64,000 bases of DNA from Methylomagnum ishizawai (GTDB lineage: Bacteria; Pseudomonadota; Gammaproteobacteria; Methylococcales; Methylococcaceae). The DNA lies in NCBI RefSeq assembly GCF_900155475.1, contig NZ_FXAM01000003.1:62001-126000 (forward strand), read 5' to 3'. The notes under the pieces were generated by a model, which made no database searches, had not been told where the DNA came from, and was given only the letters and a program-made list of their open reading frames with translations. Below, one piece after another: positions 8,696 to 17,949 of the stretch; the stretch's first letter is position 1, and each line of letters opens with the position of its first letter. A program made the translations under genes and the position numbers.

Positions 8696-10073
8696 GATAG
8701 TTTTTTTCGTATATCCGAATATTGGCAGCCAAATCGCTTCCATGAAGCTGGCGGCGGATTTACTGGCCCAGGGCCATCGGGTTTGTTATCTGGGTATCAA
8801 GGATTCCGAGGCGTATATCGCCGCGCATGGGTTCGAGTTCATCCCGGTCTTCGAGCGGCATTTTCCACAGGGGTATCTGAAGCAGCAAATGCTGTTTGAT
8901 ACCCTGCCCATGGGGCGGCGCTACTTGGCGGGCCTACGCGAGATCGCCCTGGGTTTCAAGCGCTTCCTCGACGATCTGGGCGGGGAAGGCGGCGCGGAGT
9001 TCAAGGCGCTGTTGCGGGATTTACAGCCCGACCTCATGGTCTTCGCCTCGGCGGTGCCGCAAATCGAATGGGTGGCGACCGTGGCGTGTTCCTTGGGCAT
9101 CAAGGCGGTGTATTTCCACGATATGGTGACACCTTCGGCGGCCCTGGGATTCCCCCCGCCCGGCTCGGACCTGATTCCTAGCCGTTCGCTCTGGACACGC
9201 GCCCGCATCCGCTGGGCCTGGTCGATGTTCAAACTGCGGGTTTGCTTGGACGACCTGCTCTATCGGTTATTTTGCGGTATCGACAACGACAAGGTCACCC
9301 AGGCTCTGGCGACCCGCCATGGTTATAAACCGGAGTTGATGCCCCGCGATATTTTCAAGCGGGATAGGTTGTTGCGGCTACCGGAAATCGTGTCTTTCCC
9401 GCCCGGTTTCGATTTCCCCGGCGCGGAACCGCCAGGCACTTACTATACCCAGCCTTATATTTTCCTGGAGCGGCGGCAGCCGCCGTTTCCCTGGGAGCGG
9501 CTGGAGGACGGCAAGCCGGTGATCTATTGCGCCCTGGGTTCGGTCTTGCCCATGGGGGACAAGACTAAAAGGGTCCGGTTCTACCGCAGTTTCGTCGAGG
9601 CTTCCGCCGTGCGGCCGGATTGGCATTGGGTCTTGGCCATCGGCGATAGCCTGAAGCCGGAGGATTTGGGGGCCGTGCCGGGGAACGTCCTAGTCGTCGC
9701 CCAAGCGCCGCAATTGGATTTATTGCGGCGCTCGGCCCTGATGATTACCCATGGCGGGGCCAACTCGGTCAAGGAATGTATTTATTTCGGCGTGCCCATG
9801 ATTGTATTTCCCTTCCTGGCGGCCCATCCCATCACCACCGACCAGCCCGCCAACGCGGCCCGGATCGTCTATCACGGATTGGGGGTGCAGGCGGATATGG
9901 GCCGGCTGGACGCCGCCTATCTCGGGGGGCTGGTCGATACCGTGGACCGCGATCCTTATATCCGCGCCCAGATCGGTTTGATGCGGGCCAAGTTCCACGA
10001 GGCGGAATCCAGCGGTCCCGGCCTGCGCCTGATCGAGGCCTTGTTGGGCGGCCCGGCCCCCATGGGAGGCTGA
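8688..10073 (+). CDS. UDP-glycosyltransferase-like protein (GT1/MGT type)
   Basis: This 461-aa GT-B glycosyltransferase shows the typical N-terminal strand and loop (RIVFFVYPNIGSQIASMKLAADLLAQGHRV) and a C-terminal donor-binding region (VVAQAPQLDLLRRSALMITHGGANSVKECIYFGVPMIVFP), where HGGxNS is the family signature. I chose the GTG at 8688, which has a good GAGGAG sequence 6 nt upstream, over a TTG at 8673. The start overlaps the 3' end of the aminotransferase gene. It probably adds a sugar to the NRPS product or to an acylated precursor; the sugar and acceptor cannot be read from the sequence. Confidence 0.85.
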   Translation: MARIVFFVYPNIGSQIASMKLAADLLAQGHRVCYLGIKDSEAYIAAHGFEFIPVFERHFPQGYLKQQMLFDTLPMGRRYLAGLREIALGFKRFLDDLGGEGGAEFKALLRDLQPDLMVFASAVPQIEWVATVACSLGIKAVYFHDMVTPSAALGFPPPGSDLIPSRSLWTRARIRWAWSMFKLRVCLDDLLYRLFCGIDNDKVTQALATRHGYKPELMPRDIFKRDRLLRLPEIVSFPPGFDFPGAEPPGTYYTQPYIFLERRQPPFPWERLEDGKPVIYCALGSVLPMGDKTKRVRFYRSFVEASAVRPDWHWVLAIGDSLKPEDLGAVPGNVLVVAQAPQLDLLRRSALMITHGGANSVKECIYFGVPMIVFPFLAAHPITTDQPANAARIVYHGLGVQADMGRLDAAYLGGLVDTVDRDPYIRAQIGLMRAKFHEAESSGPGLRLIEALLGGPAPMGG

Positions 10074-10074
10074 G

Positions 10075-12429
10075 GTGCGCCGGGTCTTACTCTACGCCTT
10101 GCCTCTCCTGGCGCTGCCTTGCGCCTATGTCGTCTATCTCTTGTACGGTTCCTTGCCGGACGGCGCGGACGGGAGGGACATGGACCTGCCGGGTTTGACG
10201 GCTCCGGTCCGGGTCGCTTTCGATAGCTACGGCATTCCCAGCATCGAGGCCCGGAACCGGGAAGACGCCTTCGAGGCGCTGGGCTTCGCGACGGCGCGGG
10301 ACCGGCTGTTCCAGATGGACTTGTTGCGCCGGAAAATGGCCGGTCGCCTGGCCGAGGTGTTGGGCGCGGGGCTGCTGAAACCGGACCGCTGGCACCGGAC
10401 CATGGGTTTCGACCGGCTGGCCCCGGAAATCCTCGCCCGGCTGCCGGAACCACAGCGGCAGGTGGTGCGGGCTTATACCCGCGGCGTCAACCGGGCCATC
10501 CAGGACTTCAAAGTCCTGCCGTTCGAGTTCTTGCTGTTGGGCTACCGGCCCGAACCCTGGCGGGCCGAGGATAGCATCCTGGCGGTGCTGAACATGTATA
10601 CGGCCTTGTCTTGGCGCGGCGACATTGAACGCTCGACCGCGGTCGTGCGGGCCGCCCTGCCGGCCAAGGTGGCGGATTTCCTGCTGCCCGACACCGACGC
10701 CTATACCCAGGCGCTGTTGGGGGAACCCGCGCCCGCCGAACCCTTGCCCACGGCGGAACTCGCCGCCCTGGCCGAACGCAACCGCGAGGCGTTCCAGAAA
10801 GCCCCGCGGCTGGTGAACGACGCCATGCCCAAGCGCGGCTCGAACGCCTGGGTGGTGGCTCCCGCCAAAACCGCCGATGGCCGGGCGATCCTGGCCAACG
10901 ATATGCATTTGTCCCTGGGTGTGCCCACGCTGTGGTACCGGGCCGAACTGCATTACGGGGAGGTGCGGCTGGCGGGGCTGACCCTGCCCGGCCTGCCCTT
11001 GATCGTATCGGGCAGCAATCAAGGGATCGCCTGGGGTTTCACCGCCTCCGGCACCGACGTATCGGATTTCGTGCCCCTGGAGGTCGATCCCGCCAACTCC
11101 AAGCGCTACCGCGCCGGGGCGGGATTCCAGGATTTCGGCGAACGGGTCGAGACGCTCCGGGTGCGCGATGGCGCGTCCGAAACCCTGGTGGTGCGCACCA
11201 CGCCGTTCGGGCCGGTGGCCCCGGAGCCGCTCCTGGGCAAGCCGGTGGCGGTGCGCTGGACCGCGCTCGATCCCGCCGCCACCAATCTCGACTACATGGA
11301 CCTGGACCGGGTGACGACGGTCGAGGCCGCGTTGCCCGCGCTGAACCACGCGGGCGGACCGCCCTTGCACGCCTTCGTCGCCGACGCCGGCGGCAACATC
11401 GGTTGGACCCTGACCGGCCGGATTCCCCGGCGTCCACGGGGCGACCACAGCGCCGCTTGGCAGGACTACATCCCCGCCGCCGAATTGCCGCGCCGCTTCA
11501 ATCCCCCCGAGGGCTTCATCGTCAGCGCCAACCAGCGCATGGTGGACGCCCGCTATCCCTATGCGGTGGACACCTACGACTGGCGCGGCTACCGCGCCTA
11601 CCGCATCGCCGGACGCCTGCGGGAAATGCGGGATATCACCGAACGGGATATGTTCTCGCTGCAACTGGACGCCCAGACCGATTTCTACCGCTATTACTGG
11701 AACCTGGCCCTGGACACGCTGGGCGAAGAACGGCCCGGCGAAGCCCAGGCCATCGGCGAGGCCCGGCGTTACCTGCGGGCTTGGGATGGACGGGCCGATC
11801 TGGGCACGCCGGGCTTGGCCCTGGTGATCGAATTCCGCAAGGCCTTGTTGGAAACCGTGTTGTCGCCGTTGTTCGTGGGCTGCCACGCCTTGGATAGCGA
11901 GTTCGAGTACCGTTGGAACTATCCCGACGTGCCGCTGCGGCGCTTGATCGACGCCCGGCTGCCCGCCTTGTTGCCCATCGCCCCCGTTTATCCCGATTGG
12001 GATGCCCTACTCCGCGACAGCCTGCTACGGGCCGCCGCCGGGTTGAAGCAGCGGTATGGACTGGACCGGCTCGAAGACCTGACCTGGGCGCAGGCCAATC
12101 CCGCCCATATCGCCCATCCCTTGTCGGCGGCCCTGTCCTGGCTCGCCCCCTGGCTGGACATGCCGACCGACTCGCCGGCGGGCTGCGACGAATGCGTGAA
12201 CAGCTTCGAATGGGATGGCGGTCCCAGCGAGCGCCTGGTGGTCGCGCCCGGCCACGAACCGCAAGGGTTCCTACACCTGCCGGGCGGCCAATCCGGCCAT
12301 CCCCTCTCGCCGAATTACCGCGACCAATACCGGGCTTGGGTAACGGGCCGCGCCCTGCCGCTGCTGGTGGGCGCGCCGGCCACGGAACTCAGGTTCGCGC
12401 CGACCACCGATCCTTCATCCTTGGAGTAA
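10075..12429 (+). CDS. Penicillin-acylase-type Ntn hydrolase (PvdQ-like role possible)
   Basis: This 784-aa protein belongs to the penicillin amidase family. An N-terminal hydrophobic segment (LLYALPLLALPCAYVVYLLYG) should place it in the periplasm. The autoprocessing site is clear: KRGSNAWVV, with Ser at about residue 256 becoming the N-terminal nucleophile of the beta chain after cleavage of the Gly-Ser bond. NDMHL and SGSNQGIAWGFT follow, as in the family. The start is a GTG 1 nt after the previous stop with a GGAGG-like sequence before it. In pyoverdine synthesis PvdQ removes a fatty acyl group in the periplasm. The presence here of a PvdE-type exporter and a PvdH-type aminotransferase supports a similar job, by inference. 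Confidence 0.9.
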   Translation: MRRVLLYALPLLALPCAYVVYLLYGSLPDGADGRDMDLPGLTAPVRVAFDSYGIPSIEARNREDAFEALGFATARDRLFQMDLLRRKMAGRLAEVLGAGLLKPDRWHRTMGFDRLAPEILARLPEPQRQVVRAYTRGVNRAIQDFKVLPFEFLLLGYRPEPWRAEDSILAVLNMYTALSWRGDIERSTAVVRAALPAKVADFLLPDTDAYTQALLGEPAPAEPLPTAELAALAERNREAFQKAPRLVNDAMPKRGSNAWVVAPAKTADGRAILANDMHLSLGVPTLWYRAELHYGEVRLAGLTLPGLPLIVSGSNQGIAWGFTASGTDVSDFVPLEVDPANSKRYRAGAGFQDFGERVETLRVRDGASETLVVRTTPFGPVAPEPLLGKPVAVRWTALDPAATNLDYMDLDRVTTVEAALPALNHAGGPPLHAFVADAGGNIGWTLTGRIPRRPRGDHSAAWQDYIPAAELPRRFNPPEGFIVSANQRMVDARYPYAVDTYDWRGYRAYRIAGRLREMRDITERDMFSLQLDAQTDFYRYYWNLALDTLGEERPGEAQAIGEARRYLRAWDGRADLGTPGLALVIEFRKALLETVLSPLFVGCHALDSEFEYRWNYPDVPLRRLIDARLPALLPIAPVYPDWDALLRDSLLRAAAGLKQRYGLDRLEDLTWAQANPAHIAHPLSAALSWLAPWLDMPTDSPAGCDECVNSFEWDGGPSERLVVAPGHEPQGFLHLPGGQSGHPLSPNYRDQYRAWVTGRALPLLVGAPATELRFAPTTDPSSLE

Positions 12430-12433
12430 CCCT

Positions 12434-13318
12434 ATGCGCATTACCCGCACCTTTCCCTGCTCGGTGGACCGGCGGCAATCCGCCGCGCTGTTCCGCGATA
12501 TTGGCCGGTTGATCGACTACGCCTCGCCCGGTGGCGATATCGCGGCGACCACCGCAGACGGCCTCGACACCGCCGCCTGGAAAGACCTGCCGCCTTGGGT
12601 CCGCCGGATGTCGGTGGCCCGCCGGGGCGCGGACATCCGTCTGGAATTGGCGCTGGACCCGGCGGCTCCCACTACCGGGTCCGAACAGGTCGCCGGGAAA
12701 TTGGGCCGGGCGCTGGAGGACTGGTTTTCCCAGGCGGTGCGCCCCTTTCCCCGCAAGGTGTTCTGTATCGGTTGGCAGAAAACCGGCACCACCAGCTTGA
12801 CCGCCGCCTTGCGGCGGCTGGGGTTGTTGTCCTGGCATTTCGCGCCGTGGTTGATCGGCTGCCGCCACTTCCATAGCGATCCGGTCGCGGCGGTGCCGGA
12901 TTTCGACAGCCTAGCGGACTACGCGGCGGTATCCGATCTGCCCGCCGCAGCGTTCTACCGGGAGTTGGACCGGGCTTTTCCGGGAAGCTTATTCGTTTTC
13001 ACCGACCGCCCCCTCGATAGCTGGCTGGCCAGCGTCCAGGCCCATCTCCAAACCTCGCTGGCCGTGGACGGTCAACCGCATTCGGTCGACCGCTGGGCCT
13101 ATGGCCAGGACCGCCCGGACGCGGCGGTCCTGCGCGAACGCTATCTGCGCCACCGCGGGGAGGTGTTCGATTATTTCGCGGGGCGGCGGGATTTCCTGGC
13201 CCTGGACCTCGGCCAAGGCAACCCCTGGCACCCCCTGTGCCGGTTCCTGGGATTGCCCGAGCCTTCGATCCCGTTCCCCCACCATAATCGGGGGGGGAAC
13301 CCGGCAGGGACACTATGA
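12434..13318 (+). CDS. Sulfotransferase family protein
   Basis: This 294-aa protein carries the PAPS 5'-phosphosulfate-binding loop IGWQKTGTTSLTAAL at about residue 113 and the 3'-phosphate strand LFVFTDRPLDSWLAS further on. The roughly 105 residues before the loop are unusual for a small bacterial sulfotransferase, which normally starts with that loop. They look like a separate small alpha/beta unit that I do not recognise. A start ATG lies 4 nt after the acylase stop, and the stop overlaps the ABC transporter start. It is the second sulfotransferase of the cluster, so the product is probably sulfated at one or two places. Confidence 0.8.
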   Translation: MRITRTFPCSVDRRQSAALFRDIGRLIDYASPGGDIAATTADGLDTAAWKDLPPWVRRMSVARRGADIRLELALDPAAPTTGSEQVAGKLGRALEDWFSQAVRPFPRKVFCIGWQKTGTTSLTAALRRLGLLSWHFAPWLIGCRHFHSDPVAAVPDFDSLADYAAVSDLPAAAFYRELDRAFPGSLFVFTDRPLDSWLASVQAHLQTSLAVDGQPHSVDRWAYGQDRPDAAVLRERYLRHRGEVFDYFAGRRDFLALDLGQGNPWHPLCRFLGLPEPSIPFPHHNRGGNPAGTL

Positions 13319-14997
13319 TCCGCTTGTTATTGCGCGAATCGCGCTGGATTTTGCTGGCTTCCCTGTTGACCGGCCTGGGCAGCGGCCTGGGCGGTGCGGG
13401 TTTGGTCGCGGTCATCAACCAAGCCTTGGAGCCCGGTGCGCCAGAAGGGCTGGTCTGGGTCTTCGTGGGGCTGGCCGTTTGGCTGTGGGCGGCCCGCACG
13501 GCCTCGGCGTTTTTCCTGGTCCGGCTCGGCCAGAACGTTGTGTTCGGCCTGCGCCTGAAACTCAGCCGCCAAGTCCTGGCGGCACCCTTCGCCCGGCTCC
13601 AGGCGCTGGGACCTTCGCGCATCCTGGCCTGCCTGACCCAGGATATCACCAATCTGGCCGAGGCTTTCCGCTGGCTACCCTTGATCTGCGTCAACGCCGC
13701 CATGATCGTTGGTTGCCTCGCCTACCTGGGGTGGCTGTCCGGGCCACTGGCGGCGATGGTGGGCGCGGCCCTGGCCTTGGGCATCGCCAGTTTCCGGCTG
13801 GCCGAAGCGCGGGCTTGGCGCGGCTTGAAATTGGCGCGGGAATGCGACGATGCCCTGTACGGCCATTTCCATAGCCTGGCCCATGGCATCAAGGAGCTCA
13901 AGCTGCACCGCCACCGTCGCGAAGCCTTCCTCGGCGAGCGGCTGGCGGAGACCGCCGCCCGCTATCGCCACCACTACCTGACCGGGACCGGGCTCAGCAT
14001 CGTGGCCGGCAACTGGGGCAATAGCTTGTTCTATGTGGTGATCGGCCTGGTCTTGTTCGTGCTGCCGGACTACCAGGCGGTCGGATCGGAAGTGCTGCGC
14101 GGCTATTGCCTGACCATCCTCTATCTCATGTCCCCGGTCGGAGGGCTGATCGAAAGCCTGCCGGTGTTCGGACAGGCCGGGGTCGCCCTGAAAAAGCTCG
14201 AAATCCTGGAGCAGACGCCGGAGGAACCCGACAACCCCGCGCCGCTGTCCTCGCGCTTGTTCCCGAAACCCGCCCTGCTGGAACTGGTCGGCGTCACCCA
14301 TCGCTACTACCGCGGGGAGGACGAGCGGAGCTTCACCCTTGGCCCGATCAATCTGAAACTACAGCCCGGCGAACTGGTGTTCCTGGTCGGTGGCAACGGC
14401 AGCGGCAAAACCACCTTATCGCTCCTGTTGGTGGGGCTGTACACCCCGGAACAAGGCGAAATCCGCCTGGGCGGGCGGCGCGTCACCGACGCCAACCGCG
14501 AGAGCTATCGCCAGCAGTTTTCCACCGTGTTTTCCGATTTCCACCTGTTCGACAGCCTGCTGGGTTTCCAGGGCCGCGAGTTGGACGCCGAAGCCCGGGC
14601 CTATCTGACGCAACTGCGGCTGGACCACAAGGTGCGGATCGAAAGCGGTGCCTTTTCGACCCTGGAACTATCGCAGGGCCAGCGCAAACGCTTGGCTTTG
14701 TTGGTGGCTTATCTGGAGAACCGACCATTTTATATCTTCGACGAATGGGCCGCCGATCAAGACCCGCCATTCAAAAATATTTTCTATACGGAGATTTTGC
14801 CGACCCTCAAAGCCCGGGGGAAAACCGTGATCGTGATTACCCACGACGACAGTTATTTCCATGTGGCCGACCGCTGCCTCAAATTGGAGGAAGGACAGCT
14901 TTTCGAAATGCCGACAGCCGAATGGAAGCAGACAAGAGCACCCGAAACCGACACGGGCCATGATTGGGGAAAAACCTATGCGGAGATATCGCTATGA
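13315..14997 (+). CDS. Cyclic peptide/siderophore export ABC transporter (PvdE/SyrD type)
   Basis: This 560-aa half-transporter has an N-terminal six-helix membrane domain (about 1-300) fused to an ATPase. Walker A is GGNGSGKTT, the signature loop is LSQGQRKR, and the Walker B region reads FYIFDEWAADQDPPFK. The DEWAADQDP motif is characteristic of the PvdE/SyrD subgroup that moves nonribosomal peptides across the inner membrane. It overlaps its neighbours on both sides by 4 bp (ATGA at 13315 and 14994), so translation is coupled. It would deliver the acylated precursor to the periplasmic acylase. It probably works as a homodimer. Confidence 0.9.
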   Translation: MIRLLLRESRWILLASLLTGLGSGLGGAGLVAVINQALEPGAPEGLVWVFVGLAVWLWAARTASAFFLVRLGQNVVFGLRLKLSRQVLAAPFARLQALGPSRILACLTQDITNLAEAFRWLPLICVNAAMIVGCLAYLGWLSGPLAAMVGAALALGIASFRLAEARAWRGLKLARECDDALYGHFHSLAHGIKELKLHRHRREAFLGERLAETAARYRHHYLTGTGLSIVAGNWGNSLFYVVIGLVLFVLPDYQAVGSEVLRGYCLTILYLMSPVGGLIESLPVFGQAGVALKKLEILEQTPEEPDNPAPLSSRLFPKPALLELVGVTHRYYRGEDERSFTLGPINLKLQPGELVFLVGGNGSGKTTLSLLLVGLYTPEQGEIRLGGRRVTDANRESYRQQFSTVFSDFHLFDSLLGFQGRELDAEARAYLTQLRLDHKVRIESGAFSTLELSQGQRKRLALLVAYLENRPFYIFDEWAADQDPPFKNIFYTEILPTLKARGKTVIVITHDDSYFHVADRCLKLEEGQLFEMPTAEWKQTRAPETDTGHDWGKTYAEISL

Positions 14998-16394
14998 AAC
15001 AATCGCTTGTGCAGCCGAGCCTGGATTACACCGTGAATGAAACACCGTGGGCCGCGCCGTCGGACAATGCTTATTACCTGGACCGGCAGGCCAAATTCGA
15101 ATCCAACGCCCGCAGCTATCCCCGACGGCTACCCATCGCCATCCGCCGGGCCGAAGGCATCTATGTGGAGGATACCGACGGACGCCGCTATATCGATTGC
15201 CTGGCAGGGGCCGGGGCGCTGGCCCTGGGCCACCGCCACCCGGTGGCGCTGGCGGCGGTGCGGGATATTCTGGCGGACGGCACGCCCTGGCAAACCCTGG
15301 ACCTGACCACCCCGGTCAAGGACCGCTTCGTGGAGGAACTGTTCGCCACCCTGCCCCAGGAGTTCACCGACCACGCCCGCATCCAATTTTGCGGCCCTTC
15401 GGGCGCGGATGCCGTGGAAGCCGCGCTCAAGCTGGTCAAGACCGCCACCGGCAGGCGTTCCATCCTCGCCTTCCACGGGGCCTACCACGGCATGACCCAC
15501 GGTGCCTTGGGGCTGACCGGCGAACTCGGCCCGAAGCTGGCGCTCTCCGGCTTGATGGCGGATGTGCATTTCTTGCCGTTTCCCCAGGCCTATCGCTGTC
15601 CGTTCGGGCTGGGTGGTAGCGGCGGCTGGCAGGCTTCCGCCACCTATATCGAGTACCTCCTGGACGATAGCAACAGCGGCATCGCTCCGCCCGCCGCCGT
15701 GATTCTGGAACCGGTGCAGGGCGAAGGCGGTGTCATCCCGGCCCCGGACCCCTGGCTCCGGGAAATCCGCCGCCTCACCCGTGAACGCGGCATTCCTTTG
15801 ATCCTCGACGAGGTCCAGACCGGCATCGGCCGCACCGGGCGGATGTACGCCTTCGAACACGCCGACATCCTGCCGGATGTGCTGGTCCTGTCCAAGGCCA
15901 TAGGCGGTGGCCTGCCCCTCAGCGCGGTGGTTTACCACGAGGTGCTGGATCGCTGGCAACCCGGTGCCCACGCCGGTACTTTCCGCGGCAACCAACTGGC
16001 CATGGCGACCGGTGTCGCGACCCTGCGCTATGTCCAGGAGCAGCGGCTCGACCGCCATGCCGCGGACATGGGCCAACGCTTGCAGGGACATCTCCGCCAT
16101 ATCCAGGCCGATTTTCCGATCCTGGGCGATGTGCGGGGCCGTGGCTTGATGATCGGTGTCGAGGTGGTCGATATCACCGCGCCGGACCGGACCGGCGCAC
16201 CGCCGCCCTGCCGGGAACTGGCCCGCCGCATCCAAACGGAATGCCTGCGGCTTGGCCTGATCCTGGAACTGGGCGGACGCCAGGGCGGCGTGGTGCGCTT
16301 CCTGCCGCCCTTGATCGTCACGGCGGTGGAGGTGGACCAGATCGCCGAAATTTTCCGGGATGCGGTACAGGCCACGGCCCACCATGCCGGATAA
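14994..16394 (+). CDS. Diaminobutyrate-2-oxoglutarate-type aminotransferase
   Basis: This 466-aa class-III PLP enzyme contains LDEVQTGIGRTGRMYAFEH and VLSKAIGGGLPLSAVVYH (Schiff-base Lys), followed by AHAGTFRGNQLAMATG. The pattern fits the Dat/PvdH branch that makes L-2,4-diaminobutyrate from aspartate semialdehyde. I chose the ATG at 14994, which overlaps the ABC stop and has GGAGA 7 nt upstream, over a longer form from 14964. In the NRPS setting it would supply the non-protein amino acid diaminobutyrate as a building block, as PvdH does for pyoverdine. Another omega-amino substrate cannot be excluded. Confidence 0.8.
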   Translation: MKQSLVQPSLDYTVNETPWAAPSDNAYYLDRQAKFESNARSYPRRLPIAIRRAEGIYVEDTDGRRYIDCLAGAGALALGHRHPVALAAVRDILADGTPWQTLDLTTPVKDRFVEELFATLPQEFTDHARIQFCGPSGADAVEAALKLVKTATGRRSILAFHGAYHGMTHGALGLTGELGPKLALSGLMADVHFLPFPQAYRCPFGLGGSGGWQASATYIEYLLDDSNSGIAPPAAVILEPVQGEGGVIPAPDPWLREIRRLTRERGIPLILDEVQTGIGRTGRMYAFEHADILPDVLVLSKAIGGGLPLSAVVYHEVLDRWQPGAHAGTFRGNQLAMATGVATLRYVQEQRLDRHAADMGQRLQGHLRHIQADFPILGDVRGRGLMIGVEVVDITAPDRTGAPPPCRELARRIQTECLRLGLILELGGRQGGVVRFLPPLIVTAVEVDQIAEIFRDAVQATAHHAG

Positions 16395-16412
16395 AGCCAG
16401 CGGGAATCTAGA

Positions 16413-17792
16413 TTGCGGCCTATCAAGCTAACGTACTGGACGGTCCTGGCCTGCCTCGGGCTGGGTGGCTGCAATACCCCGCCGGAACGCGGCCCGCAAC
16501 TATCGGCGACGGGTTTCCCGGAACGGTGGCAGGGCGCGGCGGTGTCCGCCGAAGCCTTGGCCGGGCATTGGCTGGACACCTTCGCCGATCCCAAGCTCTC
16601 GGCCCTGGTGCGGGAGGCGCTGGCGGCCAATTACGACCTCAAAAGCGCGGCGGCGCGGGTCGACGCGGCGCGGGCGGAAGCCCGCATCGCGGGGTCCGGT
16701 CTTTGGCCGCAATTGGGCTTCGCCGCCGGGTACGAGCGGGCGCGGGTCTCGGACACCGGCTTCGGTTCGAGCGGCTATAGCGCCTTCGAGGCCGTGTTCA
16801 GCCTGGATTGGGAACTGGACGTGTGGGGCCGCCTCCGCGCCACCCGCGATGCGTCCTGGCGGGAAGCCACCGCCGTGGAGGCCGATTTGCGGGGGGCGCG
16901 GCTCTCGCTGGCGGCGCGGGTGGCGCAAACCTATTTCGAACTAGCCGAGGCGCGGCTACAAGCCGAAGTGGCCGAGCAATCCATCCGCGAACGCCGCACC
17001 ATCGTCGAATTGGTGCGCGGGCGTTTCGCCCGCGGCCTGACCCGCGGCCTGGACCTGCGGTTGGCGCTAACCGACCTGGCCAACGCCGAAGCCTTGCTGG
17101 CCGACGCCCGCAACCGGGTCCAGGGCACCGCCCGGCGGCTGGAAGTGCTGTTGGGCCGCTATCCGTCCAACGCCCTGGCCGACCCCTCCCCGGCCCTGCC
17201 CGAACCGCCCACCGCCCTCCGGGCCGGGCTGCCCGCAGCCTTGCTGGAACGGCGACCGGACCTCGATGCCGCTTTCGGGCGCCTGAAAGCTGCCGATTCC
17301 CGCCTGGAAAGCGCCCAAAAAGCCCTGTTGCCCCGGATCGCCCTGACCGCCTCGGGCGGCACGCGCAGTCCGGCGTTGACCGAACTGGTCGATCCCAGGG
17401 CGGTGGTCTGGAATCTGGCGCTGGGATTGGCGCAACCGATTTTTACCGGCGGTCGCCTGCGCGGCGAAATCCGGCTGAACCAAGCCCAGGTGGACGCGGC
17501 GCTCAACCAGTACCGGAATACGGCGCTCAAGGCGTTCCAGGAAGTGGAACACGCCCTGGCCGCCGAGGACTGGCTGCGCCAACAAGAACGCGCCCTGCGG
17601 GAATCCGTTGAACAAACCCGGCAAAGCCGGACCTTGGCGGTCTATTCCTACCGCCATGGCTTCATCGAAATCCTCACCCTGCTGGACAGCTACCGCAGCA
17701 CCCTGAGCGCCCAGAGCGCCCATCTGGCGGTCCGGCGGCAGTTGCTCAGCAACCGGATCGATTTGTATCTGGCGCTGGGCGGAGGCGTTTGA
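16413..17792 (+). CDS. Outer-membrane efflux lipoprotein (TolC/NodT family)
   Basis: This 459-aa protein has a lipobox (ACLGLGGC, Cys at about residue 20) and two repeats of the outer membrane efflux protein family, rich in coiled-coil helix (DLKSAAARVDAARAEARIAGSGLWPQLG; LKAADSRLESAQKALLPRIALTASGG). The start is a TTG at 16413, 18 nt after the aminotransferase stop, with a weak Shine-Dalgarno, so the exact start is uncertain. Together with the adaptor and RND pump that follow, it should form a tripartite exporter. OpmQ plays this part in pyoverdine recycling. Confidence 0.88.
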   Translation: MRPIKLTYWTVLACLGLGGCNTPPERGPQLSATGFPERWQGAAVSAEALAGHWLDTFADPKLSALVREALAANYDLKSAAARVDAARAEARIAGSGLWPQLGFAAGYERARVSDTGFGSSGYSAFEAVFSLDWELDVWGRLRATRDASWREATAVEADLRGARLSLAARVAQTYFELAEARLQAEVAEQSIRERRTIVELVRGRFARGLTRGLDLRLALTDLANAEALLADARNRVQGTARRLEVLLGRYPSNALADPSPALPEPPTALRAGLPAALLERRPDLDAAFGRLKAADSRLESAQKALLPRIALTASGGTRSPALTELVDPRAVVWNLALGLAQPIFTGGRLRGEIRLNQAQVDAALNQYRNTALKAFQEVEHALAAEDWLRQQERALRESVEQTRQSRTLAVYSYRHGFIEILTLLDSYRSTLSAQSAHLAVRRQLLSNRIDLYLALGGGV

Positions 17793-17949
17793 GCATGGCG
17801 GGCGGAAAAGGCGTCGCCCTAAAATACACCGGCCGGACCGGAGACCGGCGCATCCTCCGGCCCGCCCGCGGGTCCGGCGCATTTCCCTCCGCCCCCTTGC
17901 CACAAAGGGACCGGAGGCACGGCATCCCTCTACTTGATTCCACAGCCTG

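Noticed and set aside
10087-11886. Minus-strand open frame of 599 codons under the acylase gene
   Set aside because: It has Gln/Gly-rich low-complexity content and no motif; the + strand has the full acylase.
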